Part shown: in pieces, positions 41,622 to 64,000 of the stretch
Layout: each line of letters starts with the position of its first letter
Numbering within the stretch: position 1 is the stretch's first letter
NCBI GenBank assembly: GCA_030142905.1
Contig: JASJOG010000067.1
Location: 1,312,501 to 1,376,500, forward strand
From: Heliopora coerulea
Lineage: Eukaryota; Cnidaria; Anthozoa; Scleralcyonacea; Helioporidae
Direction of reading: 5' to 3'
Length of the DNA: 64,000 nucleotides
Position numbers and translations under genes: made by a program
Notes under the pieces: generated by a model
Told to the model about the DNA's origin: nothing
Databases searched by the model: none
What the model saw: the letters and a program-made list of their open reading frames with translations, nothing else

Positions 41622-41895
41622 GTAATAGAGTAGGAAACATATTCCGAACTCAAGCTATGAGTAAATGCAAGACGGAAACTAAACTGGTAATATTTTCGGC
41701 TTTATTACAAAGTCATTATCAAACTTGATTTGTAATAATGCTGAAATATTACCAGTTTATTAATCAAACCTGGTTTGATAATGACTTTGTAATAAAGCCG
41801 AAAATATTACCAGTTTAATTCCCATCTTGCATTTACTCGTATCTTGAGTTCTCAAGATGATTTTATTCGGAGTAAGTTTTCCACTCTATAAAGTT
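41622..41895. mobile_element. Long inverted-repeat (foldback/MITE-like) element
   Basis: Arms 41647-41727 and 41770-41849 are nearly identical reverse complements (AATATTTTCGGCTTTATTAC). Weaker pairing continues outward to TAGAGTAGGAAAC and its mirror at 41880-41890. The spacer holds one further partial copy (CTGAAATATTACCAGTTTA). It sits between the convergent ferrochelatase and Rab genes, probably within 3' UTR or intergenic DNA. Confidence 0.7.
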
Positions 41896-42170
41896 ACATG
41901 CGATTTTGAACATTTGATAAACCATTAAAATTTAATCTTTTGATGTGTGACCACATGTGATCCAATGATATTACACGAAATCACAAGTGAGATTATGTGG
42001 AATTTTTCTCAGCGCTGTCACAACACCAACTATGCAAAAATATCGCCAGCATTATATAGACTGAGGGAGCAACTTTTTGTTGGCATTTTCCCCACTGTTG
42101 TCCACGAATCACTTCACCGTGATTTGATGGGTAATATTACAAGGAAGAAAGAACATTGAAATTTCAAAAG

Positions 42171-45100
42171 CTAACAGCATTTGTCCTGTTCGTGTTGCAT
42201 TCTCGACGTGTTCCCACGGAAGCTGCTATTGATATCGTCTGGAATGTTATCCTACAGCAAAACGAAAAAAGACGAAAAGAAAGCTGTATTAATACCCAGA
42301 CAGCAAAAATTCACCACAGCAAAATTGATGACTGTAAGGCTCGTTTCAAACAGACTTCTGTCGTCTTTAATTAATAGATAATTACTGAGTCACGTAGCAT
42401 TATTAGATATAATGCAGGCAGCTGAGGCCGCAATCCAAAGCTGCCTATATTATATCCAAGAATGTGTGCCAAAGTAATTATCTATTATAATTACTGACTT
42501 TCACCGAAATCCATTGTTTTCTCTGCATTATATCTGCGAATGCAGCGAGCAAATTTTACAAACTCGACTTGCATCATTTTGCTCTCTCCATTCGCTGGTA
42601 TAATGGCGAGTGAAAAAAATAGGTTATGATGCGGGTCAGTAATTATTTAAATTTAACCGATAGCCCTTTCACAAGAAAGTTACATATGTTTAAAACGTGG
42701 TCTGTTAAAACCAGGCTATTAGAGCTCCTAGTTTCCACACAAATTTCCAAAGTTAATCAACACGAAACTTTACTTTAAAAACACCATTAACAAGGTCAGT
42801 TATTGTCTTGTTCACACCACAGACAACAAGCCGAATCGATCCCACGACCCTACACTTGAAGTAACCTGTACAAGGGTAATTAATCGGAGTGCAGGGTAAA
42901 ATGTAACATTCGTAGGTCACGAAACATTTTTCATCTCACCTCTGTCACGCTGGTCAGTGTATCACGAGTTTTCGTTTGATAACAAGTAGTTTCCGATTTG
43001 GTTTTATCCTTTACCAGAAAACGTGGTCTAGTTGAAAGCTTTCCAGACGAGAACGAGTTTTGATTCACTCGTTTTCATATGAAAGGTTCTGAACTGGCGT
43101 TTGTCTTAAAGCAGAATACTCAGGCAAGTGGGAAACACCCTTTTTTCGACACATTTATTTCTTCTAAGGTTAAAAGTCCGAAGGATTTTTAACTTGAATA
43201 TTTCCATAAGCCTTACCCTTCTGTCTTTTAGTTCCTTAATAAGGTGAGCCAAAGCTTTGAAAGCCTGAGAATAATAACAAAAAGATGAACGCAAGTAAGA
43301 GAGATTTTATCAATGCGATATTTTGGATTGTCATGGCTATTAGGATAAGAAGGAAACTGTCTTCTGCGCAGGCGCTCCCGATGTGTCATGGGATGGTGAC
43401 AGTTACGCGACAGTGCGGCAGATCTTTTAAAAACTTTACGCGGTTTAAATTTTCACCATTAATCAGGCGGAAGAGTCGAGTTACGACGTGGAAAATTCAA
43501 ATTGATCAAACGGATACTGAAACCTAAAGTTACCCTCTTGCTTCATTTCTTATCTTTTGGGGGCTTTATATCTGAGCCAGCAAACTTAATCGATGAAGAT
43601 TTATGTCTGCATAATCTTAAATGAATATGCAATTAACTTCTATAGGAGAATCAATTTCGTTGCCAAAGAAGGACTTTGGTAAAACGAGTCAGTTCCGTTA
43701 TACGAGCAAACCCGTGTCATACAGAGAGGGTTAACACTACATATACAATGTGGACATCCCCCGAAGAAATTTTCCTACCTTCATGGCTCTGTTGACTAAG
43801 CGGGAATAGATTTAATACATATTCAAATTAACGCTAGGCCTGTGACACCAGATCGAACTTCAAGGAATTTAAAGCTAATTTCAATGAACGGAACCGCGTT
43901 CAAAATTTTAACGTCTTTGAAAAGACAAGAAAGAAGATAAAAGATTACTATTTTCACGTAGAAGCAAGTGCTTCGTCCAGTCAATCTGAAATCTTGCCCC
44001 GAATTCGGAATAAATCCGCTCAGCTGGTGTCTAAATGATTCGCTGATTTTGGCTTAACTTGTACATTAGAAACATACCTCACTGACGCCTTCTCCAGTTT
44101 TGGCGCTAGTTTCAAAAAATTCTAGGTTATTATTTTGTGCAACCTGACAAACCAATTGGAAAACAATAATTTAGAGTATAATATCACACTCTACCAACAG
44201 CATTCAATCAAATTGTGCACGGACCCCGCTGGTTAAGCTTGTAAAGTTTGACTTACCATTTCACCTCTCTCCTTTGATATTTTTCTCTCGTCTTCCATAT
44301 CGGCTTTATTGCCAACTAGTATTTTACACACGTCTGCACTTGCATTCTGAAAAAGAAAGATTGTTGTAACAAATCATTAAGTTTAAAGCCGAGAGCTACG
44401 CTTCGTGCATCTTTGGTGCCCTTCAAAGTTGTTCAAACCTTGGCCGTTTTAAACGGCTATACTGTTGCTTGGCTAATCTTCTGTGAACATTTTCAGCTCC
44501 ATACGAGTTACAGAACTGACTTTAAATGCTTTGTAACTGTGGTTAAATTCTTTCATCGACACATTACGCTAGAACTTTGTCAACGCTATCTTAGTTTGAT
44601 AACATTACTTTTACCGCTGTTCGTCAACTTCCTTGCCGTATACATTTGGAAAATCTGATGGCCTCCCTCTCTTCACATTAAGAAGTGGTTGGCCAGCTCG
44701 TAGACAACAATCAGAAGGACGGAAGTTAAATGTAACTCAGAGTATTGTAGCTACCAAACGTCTGAGAAACATGAACAAAACGTTTCGCGATTCTCTTAAA
44801 CCTCGTATATACTGAATGCATAACGCGACGCTGTTACGCTTTAAGATTAGTTCCATATTATTTTCATGATATCTTTCATTCTGAACGCGTTACGCCAACG
44901 CTGTAGCACGGACGCGTTTCGTGTGAACGATACCATTAAAATAATGTGCTGATTCTCACGCATTACAACATACAGTTAGGGCGTGGCGTTACGCGTTCAA
45001 GGTCTACGAGTTTTTGCACTACAAAAATCAATGCTATGAGTTCATTTGACTTTGGCAACGTAGGTTAATCGTGAAATTTTCTCTTCATGTAACCCTGAGG

Positions 45101-48100
45101 ACAATTCTATCAAAGAATCAAAAAATCTCAGGGGATCACTCATCATGGGAAACATTTATCCTGGAGTTACTTATCCCAGGGAGGTCAATTATCTCGGGGG
45201 TTACATCTCCAGAGTGTCTCATTTCTGAGAGTCACTCATTTCTGGGGTCATATGTCTCTGGGGTTACTTATTTCCAGGGTCACTCATTCCTGGGGTCATT
45301 CATCTCTGCAATAGTGATACTAGTACAATATGATGCATAGACTTACATCTTCAATATTCCTTAGCCATGATGCTACATGAGTAAATGACTCTTCTGTTGT
45401 TACATCATAAACCAAAAGAACACCCTGAGGAAAAAAACCCCAAAAAAACTAATGAAGCTATAGGTTTGGAACTATGGGAAGAAAGCAGGTTAGAGAATGA
45501 ATGATCAGTGATTTTTGTTCCAATGATCAAGTGAGTCAACAAAGTCAAAGTAATTCCATCCTATCCCTGGGGATGGTGGTGAGAATTGTGATAAAGTTGT
45601 GACAGAGATATTTGTGGTAGTGATGTTAATGGTTAATGTTTGGTGGTTTATTAATGAGAGTTACAAACTACCTTGAGGCCAACCAGGTGTATATGTGGGA
45701 TATAAAGGCAGTGGTCAGCCAAGCAGATGACAATTACTGGAGGTGCAGAGGGAGGGTAGTGGAGTCATTAATTTTGTTGACAGTTGCTGATGTACAGGCT
45801 GGTGTGGTGGAGGAACAATAAGTGATGGTGTTTAGTGATTGACCAATCATGCCACAATCGGAAATTACCGATTACCGATTGTTCCAAGTCATAATCAGTC
45901 CGATTCTGATTCCAATTCCGATTATCAAAACGAGTCCAATGACGTCATTCATTCTGCACGCAAACCTGGCATAAACAACTTTAAATGGTTTCCTTGGCCG
46001 AAAACTTGTAAGAAAACACAATTCCTTCACATGGTAAAATAATTTTTAACCCACTGCTAAGTTAGTAGCTTTGCATAAGAGACTTGCACATGCTTCAACT
46101 TGTTAGTAGAAGAAATAGCAAAATACTTTTAACAGGTTTTTGTAAATTTTTAAAAAGTAATTTTCCAGCCAGACTCGCTGATGCCTTGTCATCTGGTTTG
46201 ACACTAGCAATCAATAACAACAGCACAGCTAGAGCATTCAGTGTTCCAGTGCTAGCCGACGTGCAACTTGCAGATGTTTTGAAAAGACTTGGATAAAGCA
46301 AACAACAAATCTTTATTTCCGGTTGTGTTCAGCAGTGAAGGAAATATTTCCTACTCACACAATAGTAATGTCTTAAATACCAATTTGTATTTATTTATAA
46401 GAAAGCCATTCACCTAGAAATCTGTCGAAGAATTTTCAGTAGACATCTGAAGGTTGCTCAAGCCGAACTGATGATCAACATCTGATTATTTTTGTAATTT
46501 TATCTATTTCACATTGCATTATAAGATTGTGTAAGTGACAGACTGGTGATAGACAAATACATGTGTGCATCTCACTACTGACCGAAGAAGAAACTGATGA
46601 CAACAATGCCAATTTGGCAACTTCTGAAGAGTTGTTCTATTTCCGTATTAATCAGTTATAATCGGGAAATACAGGAACTTTAACCGATTCTGATTGTCTA
46701 CCGATAACGCAATAATCGGTCCGATTCTGATTCCAATTATCGGTCAATCACTAATGGTGTTAATGGCCTAGCAGGAGGACTGGTATATTAGAGTAAATGT
46801 TTGCTTACTACAGTATCCTATGGTTGCATATGTTTTCTTGTTTTTATGAATGGGATGAATCATAGGGAATAATACAATGATCAGTAGATATTGCTATATT
46901 AGTGGGTGAATTGTAAGCAGGAATGGGCCATTAAGACAACACTGAATACCCCCAGGACAAACAATTGTATGTAACAATCATATTGTGTAAACGGGCTTGT
47001 AGATACTTACCATTGCCCCTCGGTAATAAGCACTTGTTAAGGTTCGAAATCTCTCTTGTCCTGCTGTGTCCCTAAGCAAACAATATCTAAACTCAGACCA
47101 ATTTGACTGACTCAATTGCACATGTGGTCTAACTCATTAAAATGTCACTGGTCACCAAAAAAGAAGTGGGACTTATAGATCAACCTTATGCTAAATCATG
47201 ATGCATTTTTAGTAGTAAAAATGTGCAACCCATTTGTTAGAGTATAAAAAGGCCTGTAGACCTAATTAACCAACAATCAATCTACCTGGCTGAGATGAAA
47301 TCTGTTCAGGAGTTTAAGTTTGAACAAGTAGAAGACTCATGTATACTTAACAAATCAGAAATTGATATAACAGGTGTGATAAACTCTTTGAAAAGGCACC
47401 AAACTTATGTGCCTTTCTGTACTTGTTAACTAGTCGCAGCCTCTATGAATGGTAGGGTACAATGAGAGTGCTGTAGCACACTTGAATATAGACGAGAATG
47501 TTTAATAAAAAAAGTAACAAATACAGTATTAACCCATTAACCATTACATCATCATCTGCTCAATAGAAACTATCACATTTCATACAGAATGAAATTCAAA
47601 CAGATATTTGGGAGATTAATGGTTTAACTTCAAATCTTTCATAACTGAATAAGGGTGGTCAATAAATTTATGTTGAATGTATTTTGAGAAAAGTTTGCTC
47701 AGATATATATACATAATGCAAGTATACTAAGACCTACCAAATCTGCATTCTAACTTTGAGGTCTTCAACATTTAATGTTGTTGTCCTACAGTCAATGCCT
47801 GGGGTAAAACAAACATGTAAAACCAGTCATTAACATAAATAAAATCACAAAGATGACAAACAATGAATCAGTAATATATGACATTAGTTGGAGACATTGA
47901 TGGCTGCTTCAAGTTTCTAGCCAAGGAAATAAAAAAGGTTACTCTGATTTCTCTTCTTCCTTTTTGAAACACCATCTGAACGGGGGGTGATAGGACCCTA
48001 GTCTGGTTGTTCCACATGCCCCTGGTCATAACTGGTAGGGAATGATTATCAAGTTATTGTGATCACTTTACAGCCTTATTACACAACTCAATATTGATTA

Positions 48101-48816
48101 CACAACTCAATATTGAGGCTTTTGTAATCATTGGGTAAGTGCACTTCCACATCCCTTAAATTGCAATATAGAGTTAAATTTTTCGTGACCAAACGATATC
48201 TAAGTGCTGCTTGACACAAGAAGGGTTTCGCTTAAAACTACTCCATCTCCATGGCTGTAAGCCCCCCTGAAACTGACCAAAGACGAAACTAAAACCACCA
48301 AAACTAAATGGAACAAGAGTTTAGCGCTAAATCTTGACTTATTTCTTAATTTTCCGGCTTGTAGACAATTTTCCATTCATAGATTCTCGATCGATGTAAT
48401 TCCGCGAAAAAGTGCGCTAACGCTGACCTTTACCGTCAGGTATCAAGATACTTGCGTTGTAGAAAAACGCGTTTTGACTTATTTGCCCTTCAAGCAAACT
48501 GAAAGTTCCGCTCCACAAACTTCTTAACAAAAGCACTGATAGAAGGCGAAACATCTGAACACGACGGCGTTATCGAAAGACATAAATCCGTCGACAGTTT
48601 CACGTTTTCCCTAGTCTACAGAGGAGAAACATTTAACCCTTGATGTTGTATTTCCGCGTTGGAGATGACATAATGCAATACCCTCTTACCGATTGTCGAC
48701 ACATATGCTTCGGAAAAAAGTCCTTCAGTGTAACGATAAATAAGACACGTCTTTCCAACTCCGCTATCTCCTAACACAAGTATCTTGAATGTACAGTCGT
48801 AGTCGTGTGAAGACAT
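42171..48816 (-). CDS. Rab-family small GTPase
   Basis: Eight minus-strand exons join in one frame to 203 residues: 48690-48816, 47738-47798, 47011-47071, 45347-45424, 44257-44346, 44078-44143, 43217-43264, 42171-42251. All nucleotide-binding motifs are intact: P-loop GDSGVGKT (16-23), switch threonine T41, DTAGQERF (64-71), NKAD (122-125) and TSAK (151-154). The RabF-type sequences YVSTIGID and YYRGAMG support Rab rather than Ras or Rho. The last exon, too short to stand out alone, ends in DKCC, the double cysteine that is geranylgeranylated for membrane attachment. Rabs direct vesicle traffic by switching between GDP and GTP forms. The subfamily is uncertain, near Rab8/10/13/15; [15 protein letters not shown] in the switch I-to-II region is unusual. 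A 921-bp hAT element sits in intron 3. Confidence 0.93.
45060..45124 (+). mobile_element. SINE tail fragment
   Basis: GTAGGTTAATCGTGAAATTT, then CCCTGAGGACAATTCTATCA and AAGAATCAAAA match the tail of the SINE family at 8631, 13035 and 36490. Lies in a Rab intron. Confidence 0.55.
45130..45308. repeat. Minisatellite, about 16-bp unit
   Basis: Degenerate units of the type GGGTCACTCATTTCTG, about eleven copies, next to the SINE tail in a Rab intron. Confidence 0.8.
45833..46753. mobile_element. Non-autonomous hAT element with 8-bp TSD
   Basis: Ends TAGTGATTGACC and its exact inverse GGTCAATCACTA are flanked by perfect 8-bp duplications ATGGTGTT at 45825-45832 and 46754-46761. Subterminal CCGATT(A/C) repeats occur at both ends. 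TAGTG ends and 8-bp duplications are diagnostic of the hAT superfamily. At 921 bp it has no transposase; the open frame 46084-46296 is unrecognised. It lies in intron 3 of the Rab gene. Confidence 0.9.
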
Positions 48817-50584
48817 TTTTCACACCAAACTAAGCTGAAACAATTCCTGACCTCGACCGATCTCGAATTTCGTGAACCTCACGAGACGTGCACTTGATTT
48901 CCGAAATAAGCACGCATTCCGAACGCGTTACGGTGGTCTCCGAATTCTCAGCGAATAGTCATTCCTGCGGCTCTTAGAAACTCGTAAGTTGGAAAAAAAA
49001 TTCTACTTTTTTGCACTAAAAATTGGAACCCTCTGACGGTAATAAAGGTCGGAATCGAACTTTTCCAAAACAGCCATTTGCACCTCAAATTAGCTTAACT
49101 CATAAGTGGCACCTTCAAAATAGAGCAATGTCCAGCGATGGTCACAACTTGTGGCCCGCCAACTATTCTGAGCCAGAAATTTAGCCCACATGCAGAACCA
49201 GAAAAGTAGCGCAACTTTGGTTTAAGATAAACTTCACCAATTCAGCAACATGATGTCTCAAAGTTTTTACGTCATATTTAATGTCATTTGCATATCTTTC
49301 TGAAGTTTATACCTCAAGAAAAATCAATCTTAATTTTCGCACCATGTACAGATGTACTCTTAAATGAAAGAGAAGCGTCTTTCCTTTAAGGCATAGCTCT
49401 TCGTGCGAATTTTTGAATACATAAATCAAAAATTCAAAAATAGCGTGCAGTAAATTCTTTTCAAATATTTTTGAATATTCAACCATTATATTTAATTAAT
49501 TATTTTGTATATATTGAAGAATTTTGCTTCACTAAACATTTTCATATGCTTCACTTTGTCGAGCAGAAATAATTTAAGTGCGTGGGTGTTCGTGTGCGCT
49601 CATGTGGAAAGCAGAAACTTTCGTGTCGAGAGTAGTAAATTCTCCGTTTGGAAACCAGACAGAACCTAACGTAATTGGTGAATTATAATTAAGCAATTAG
49701 TACTTGCTACTCAGAGCTCAATCTCATTGGTTAGTCGGCGTTAATTCGATCACTGTAAACTTGTCGCAAAATAGTCACAATGCGTGAATACACCCGCAAG
49801 CTTCTCGCACAGCCACGCGCCTTGGGAGCTTGCTTGTGAGACCAGTTGATGGAGGTTAAATTCAAATTAGGCTCGCGTTAATTGCGGGGAAGCTTGTTCC
49901 AAATGCAGCATAGAATTGCTCTTTGTTGATATGCATTGCTGAGTAACTTTTATTTGAAAATCTGCATAAGAATTCACGGCATTGGTTAAGAAGTCTGGAT
50001 GTCTTGGTGTTTATCTGCCTCGTTGCACCTCAGTGAATCGTATACAAAGGACGATCGTGTGAGCTTTCTGTCATTGGTGACGCTTACTTTAAATCGAGGC
50101 TTCTGTGACCTAGGTTGGTTGAGCTTTTTGTATTCTAGCCGTAACATTTTATTGTTTTGGTGGAGTGCAGTATTTATGGCTCCAGGCTTTTTGTGTCAGT
50201 CAACGCTCTACTGTTTGTAGTATACCAGGTCAAATTTGATACTCAATTCAGTGGAGCACGTGGGCAAATTCATGACAACAATTACAACTTCTGTTTCGTT
50301 CATAAACTTCTTGTTAGTTCCTAGGAAATGCTTACATTTAAGTTTGAATAATGCAAGCCTTCACTTGTCCGTACATTTTCAAATGAATTTGTGTTTAAAT
50401 TGCTAAATTTGAATTGTGCCCTAGGCTACTTTTAAAACATGTTGTTTTAGTTTAATCTATTTATATTTTAACTGCCTCTACAAACAGCCTCATTTCTAAG
50501 TGAACAGTAACACCATGTAACATTTCTGTTACCAGACCTGCAACATGCAGATTTGGTGTCAAAGGGTGTTAGTCAACAAGCAGG

Positions 50585-50855
50585 GTGAAAGTATCTTTAT
50601 TCTTGATAACCCTATCAGCTACCTAAGCTGTTCTCCCTAGAGGTCCAGTAAGGGCCACCCCTCATGGGTCCAGTGTTACTACAGGAGGAAACCGAAGTAC
50701 CCAGAGAAAACCTGCGATGTTTGGTAGAGTCAAACTGGACAACACTCTTCTCACGTGTGACCAAGGTAACTTGAATCAGATGACTGCACAGTTCTGGGAT
50801 CATACCCTAGTCACAATGGTAAGAGGCACATGCACTACCACTGTGCCACCAGCAC
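50585..50855 (-). mobile_element. tRNA-derived SINE (second family), uninterrupted copy
   Basis: Minus strand begins GGTGGCACAGTGGTAGTGCA, has a B-box-like TAGGGTATGATCCC segment, and runs through GTTGTCCAGTTTGACTCTAC and CCATGAGGGGTGGCCCTTAC to a tail ending AATAAAGATACTTTC. It matches 17639-18280 outside that copy's insertion. Confidence 0.8.
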
Positions 50856-51544
50856 ACACACCCCAGTTTATCTGCCTGTCCTATCCCTGAATGTCATTGG
50901 CAGGCCATCTTAATATCATTTAGCTAACCTTCCACTTTAAATTATAGTATGACAATTAGTCACAAAAAGTGTTGCAGCTTATAATTCTGGGTGATGCAAC
51001 ATTTTGATGAGTCATTCTGTTTTCTAAAACTCAGTGATGACGCTACATAAGGTGACAAGTTGTTGCAACAATTATTTGCTAATATTCTGTGTTATGCAAA
51101 AAAGACCATATAGGTTTCAAACTAGTTCCATACTGGGAAGCAATGTAAAAAATCTTTTCCCAAGAGCATGAAAAAAGTTGCAGTGTGGCTATACAAGTGA
51201 CAAGAGCCTGTGTTTGGATACAAAATTCAAAACATTTATGTGAGGAATTTCAGCTACATGTGAATATTGTCAACATTTAGTTGTATTTACTTTTTAGACT
51301 GTTAAATTGACAATGCTCAGGAAAACTTTGATCTCCTGACAGAACTTAAACCCATAACCTCCTGAATCTAAGTCATTATCAACTGATTCATTCCAGGTTT
51401 ACATGTCATAGGATGATAAACAAGAGAAAAGAAGAGAACTCACTGAAAGTCAAAGAAATACTTAAACTATACTTAGGTATTTCTGACAATGTTTCAGACT
51501 GTGTCCTTCAGGTCACAGAAAAAATGACAGGTAATGGAGTGATT

Positions 51545-51630
51545 TCTGAAAGTGATATCTGAGCCACAGATGTGAATTGAACCTGCAACTTTTTGATGAT
51601 CATTGGGATGCTCTCTGCCTCATGCTGAAA
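51545..51630 (-). mobile_element. Decayed tRNA-like SINE head
   Basis: GAGCCACAGATGTGAATTGA, then ACCTGCAACTTTTTGATGAT (plus strand), is a diverged reverse copy of the tRNA-like head at 31354-31425. Confidence 0.4.
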
Positions 51631-52110
51631 TCTCTTGTCACCCCATGCTGAGCAATACCCAATCCCAGAGCAATATCGAACTGAATGACTGTAATTAATA
51701 TATAGTTATTCAATTCAGTTTTGTCAAGTAAGCCAGTCAGTGTGTTAGATTTTAACCCTAAATGATTACTGGAAACTTAAAATACATTGTAGTGGTGAAT
51801 GACTGATGAATGCCCACCGTTTGCATCCTAACACCCTCTGTCTGCTGCTTGCTTCCATTGCCCCCCGACACTCTCTATGAGTGCTCCTCACGGATGGTAT
51901 CCCCCGTTGAGAAACCCTGGTCAGTGGTATTACCGAACTGCCACATGGCTTTGTGTGTGACATTACATGATTTAACACGAGTAAGCATCCTTAGTCACGA
52001 TCATGTCATTTTTAGATATTCAGACTGGGTTCCTATGAGTCTCGTTGGAAATCCTTGGTCTTGTTGGAAATCTGTCTTAGTCTATGTTTGAGATTTGAGA
52101 TAACATTATA

Positions 52111-52605
52111 GCCCCAGTTACACTATGCCGGATTACTTGCGTATCGGATTACTTTTAAACATCTTTAGACACGGTAACCTGATTACCCAACAAGAAAGTG
52201 CTTTTCATAGGGCCGTGTAGTAAAATACGTAATAATTAAGAGAATATACTTACAATTAAAATGGAATATCTACAGCTAAAACACTATGTACAAGAATAAA
52301 AATGGTAAAAGTAAGAGATCTTGACTATTAAAATAAGATGTGTAATTAATTGTTTTAAGAGAAACCGCCTCAATCCTATACGAATGCTCTGCGAATAACT
52401 TCACTGACTCGAGAACAAGTTCAGTCTCGCTGTCTAGTTCTTACTCATCATTATTTGCCAGCAAAGGTGTGATGTTTCCTTGACCAAGCAACGGAGCCGA
52501 GCGGAGCGGTACAGTGTAAGTGCGAACTGAAACGTGCTATTTTAGTGTCGGATTGGGTTGAGGTAACCCGTTAAGAAAAACAGTCCGGTATAGAGTAACT
52601 GGGGC
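52111..52605. mobile_element. MITE with terminal inverted repeats
   Basis: Left end GCCCCAGTTACACTATGCCG and the inverse of the right end GCCCCAGTTACTCTATACCG match at 18 of 20 positions. GGTAACC blocks are inverted further in. Length 495 bp, no coding capacity. The target duplication is unclear, so the superfamily is open. Confidence 0.75.
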
Positions 52606-54167
52606 GTAAGTTAACTTTGCAGACTTGCAGTATATGAAAGATTTCATTTAGTAGTTACACAGTAAATGCGGTGAGTTCCATGTTTGTACGAACGGACGTG
52701 GTTTCGTTAGTCCAGACAGGTGGTTTGCGGTAGAAATGACCAGCAACGTTCCTTTCTTTGTGGGGCTGTTTCTCGTTGAACTTGACTCGAGTCAAATGTG
52801 GAAAAGATTCGAATCGAACGGGAAAATAAAGAGTTACCTGCATTTGCGTTTTGCGTTGACATATGGTAAGTATTCGATGCGTTTTTAATGGAATAACTGG
52901 ATAATAGATAAATTTTCACTGCACGAAAAATTGTTGGTTTCTTTGCGGCTCATCAGTGATAAATATATATCACCGAATGTGAGGTCACTGAATGGAATTT
53001 CCACCGTCCACCCACCGAAAAAGCGCGTTTTATAAGGATGAAGGTTATAGGCCTCACAAACTTTGATTACCGGCATTGTAACACGCTATGGCGTGGGGTA
53101 CCTAATAACTTGTGGTCAAGGTTATCTAAAACCTTTTGCAAAATGAGGAAATTAACAAAAGACAGAATCGTTTGGCCGAACTGTTAAGCGGGTCTATGAG
53201 CAAAAAGAAATGTTTAACTGAGCGATTTAAGAAAGCGTGAAACTTTAAGTTATTTGTTTAGAACGCCAACCTATCGCAATTGCTTAAGTTAATGAAGTTA
53301 AAATTTAATGAAGTTAACAATGGAAAATACATAAGCGAAACACGTAAAGCAGACTTATTGCTTTGAACTAAGTTTTTGATCCATATTTGCCGAGTTGTAA
53401 TGCTACGTTCGTTGTCGAGATACATGTAACTCTCGAACAGCTATAAACAAAGTTGATACTGGGCATAAGTACTTTCGCTCTGTAATACCTACTCCAGATG
53501 TCTTTCAGTAATCTTTACCCAACTATAAATGTTTTTTCTACATCTTTTAACCTTTCGCGTGCTATGATAAGTTGATATTGTTACCGGTTTAATTTTTTGT
53601 TATGTTAATAAATGCCAGTGATCGAATACGAGAAATTCAGGCACAATATAGGATAATGATGATAATTGTGATAAATTCAAACGTCACTGCATTTTTGTTA
53701 ATTTTCTCTTTCTTTCTTCCTAAACAATTACTTTTCTTCTCCTTGTTTTGAACTTTATGAGAGGAAAAGCATTGCACAGGTCACTTCACCACCCGCTCTA
53801 GGTTTCTACAAAAACCACTGACATATCGTTTTTAATAATTAATGTGTTTCTCATCTAACAGTTTTGGGTTTTCTAAAAGGATTAGCAATGAAAAGAAAGA
53901 GTAAAACGTTTTCTTAATTCCAGGATATGTGAAACGTTTCTATGACATTAACGTCGCCTTGAATAACTGTTCTGAGATGTCATTACTGTGTTTGCTATTT
54001 TCGACCCGTGTCTGGCTCCGCTCTTTTTGGTTTCTAAAGTTCAAACTGTCCGGGTACCTTGGTTTGTTTTCTTTATCCGACCAATGTGATGTAACTGCTT
54101 ATACTTCGATATTTTCTAACAGATGTTTCGCTCGCCAAATAACCAATGTCGTCATGGCTAAGGACAG

Positions 54168-64000
<9,833 letters not shown>

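Larger units (their letters stand above)
48817..54167. other. Intergenic region between divergent Rab and EGF/F5/8C genes
   Basis: No exon chain recognised. It must carry the upstream regions of both divergent genes. Contents listed separately: SINE (50585-50855), tRNA-like relic (51545-51630), MITE (52111-52605). Open frames at 49999-50220, 51766-52091 and 52655-53076 have no recognisable homology. Confidence 0.5.

Noticed and set aside
45130..45308. Coding frame 45071-45340
   Set aside because: The frame is a 16-bp minisatellite plus a SINE tail in a Rab intron.

Overview
The window looks like animal, most probably cnidarian (anthozoan/coral-like), nuclear DNA. It is AT-rich. Its genes are split by introns with ordinary GT..AG borders. 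The genes include large cell-surface mosaics (SUEL lectin, SRCR, F5/8C, FN3, EGF) built from symmetric phase-1 exons, as is common in corals and anemones, plus clear animal housekeeping genes. Introns and intergenic DNA are full of microsatellites, tRNA-derived SINEs, LINE 3' ends, Penelope-like elements (PLEs), hAT-type elements and foldback elements. No species can be named from sequence alone. I assembled exon chains by hand. Every chain called here keeps one reading frame across all junctions, and no transcript evidence was available.

Layout: (1) 49-2889 (+), 3' end of a Draper/MEGF-like EGF receptor with a tyrosine-rich tail. (2) 6309-11243 (-), a CD225/dispanin (IFITM-family) protein with an unusually long acidic N-terminus. 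(3) 11.4-21.9 kb, a gene-poor stretch with SINEs, a 115-bp tandem array and one unassigned coding-like remnant. (4) 21962-30706 (+), a complete 709-residue receptor: signal peptide, beta-trefoil-like exon, SUEL lectin, SRCR-like, F5/8C, FN3, TM, short tail. (5) 33329-40438 (+), a complete 422-residue ferrochelatase with all four iron-sulphur cysteines. (6) 42171-48816 (-), a complete 203-residue Rab GTPase ending in CC, convergent with ferrochelatase. (7) 54168 to the window end (+), the 5' part of a secreted or membrane mosaic: signal peptide, EGF, F5/8C, F5/8C, EGF, F5/8C, EGF and onwards.

Genes 1, 4 and 7 are surface recognition proteins. Together with the IFITM-like dispanin they give the region a recognition/immunity flavour, but that theme is inference. 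Ferrochelatase (last step of heme synthesis) and the Rab (vesicle traffic) are unrelated neighbours.

The most interesting material is the lectin-SRCR-F5/8C-FN3 receptor, the ITAM-like tail of gene 1, the acidic dispanin, several non-autonomous elements with clean target-site duplications, and a recurring hairpin resembling the hammerhead ribozyme core (CTGANGA...GAAA) at the ends of SINE-like and inverted-repeat elements.
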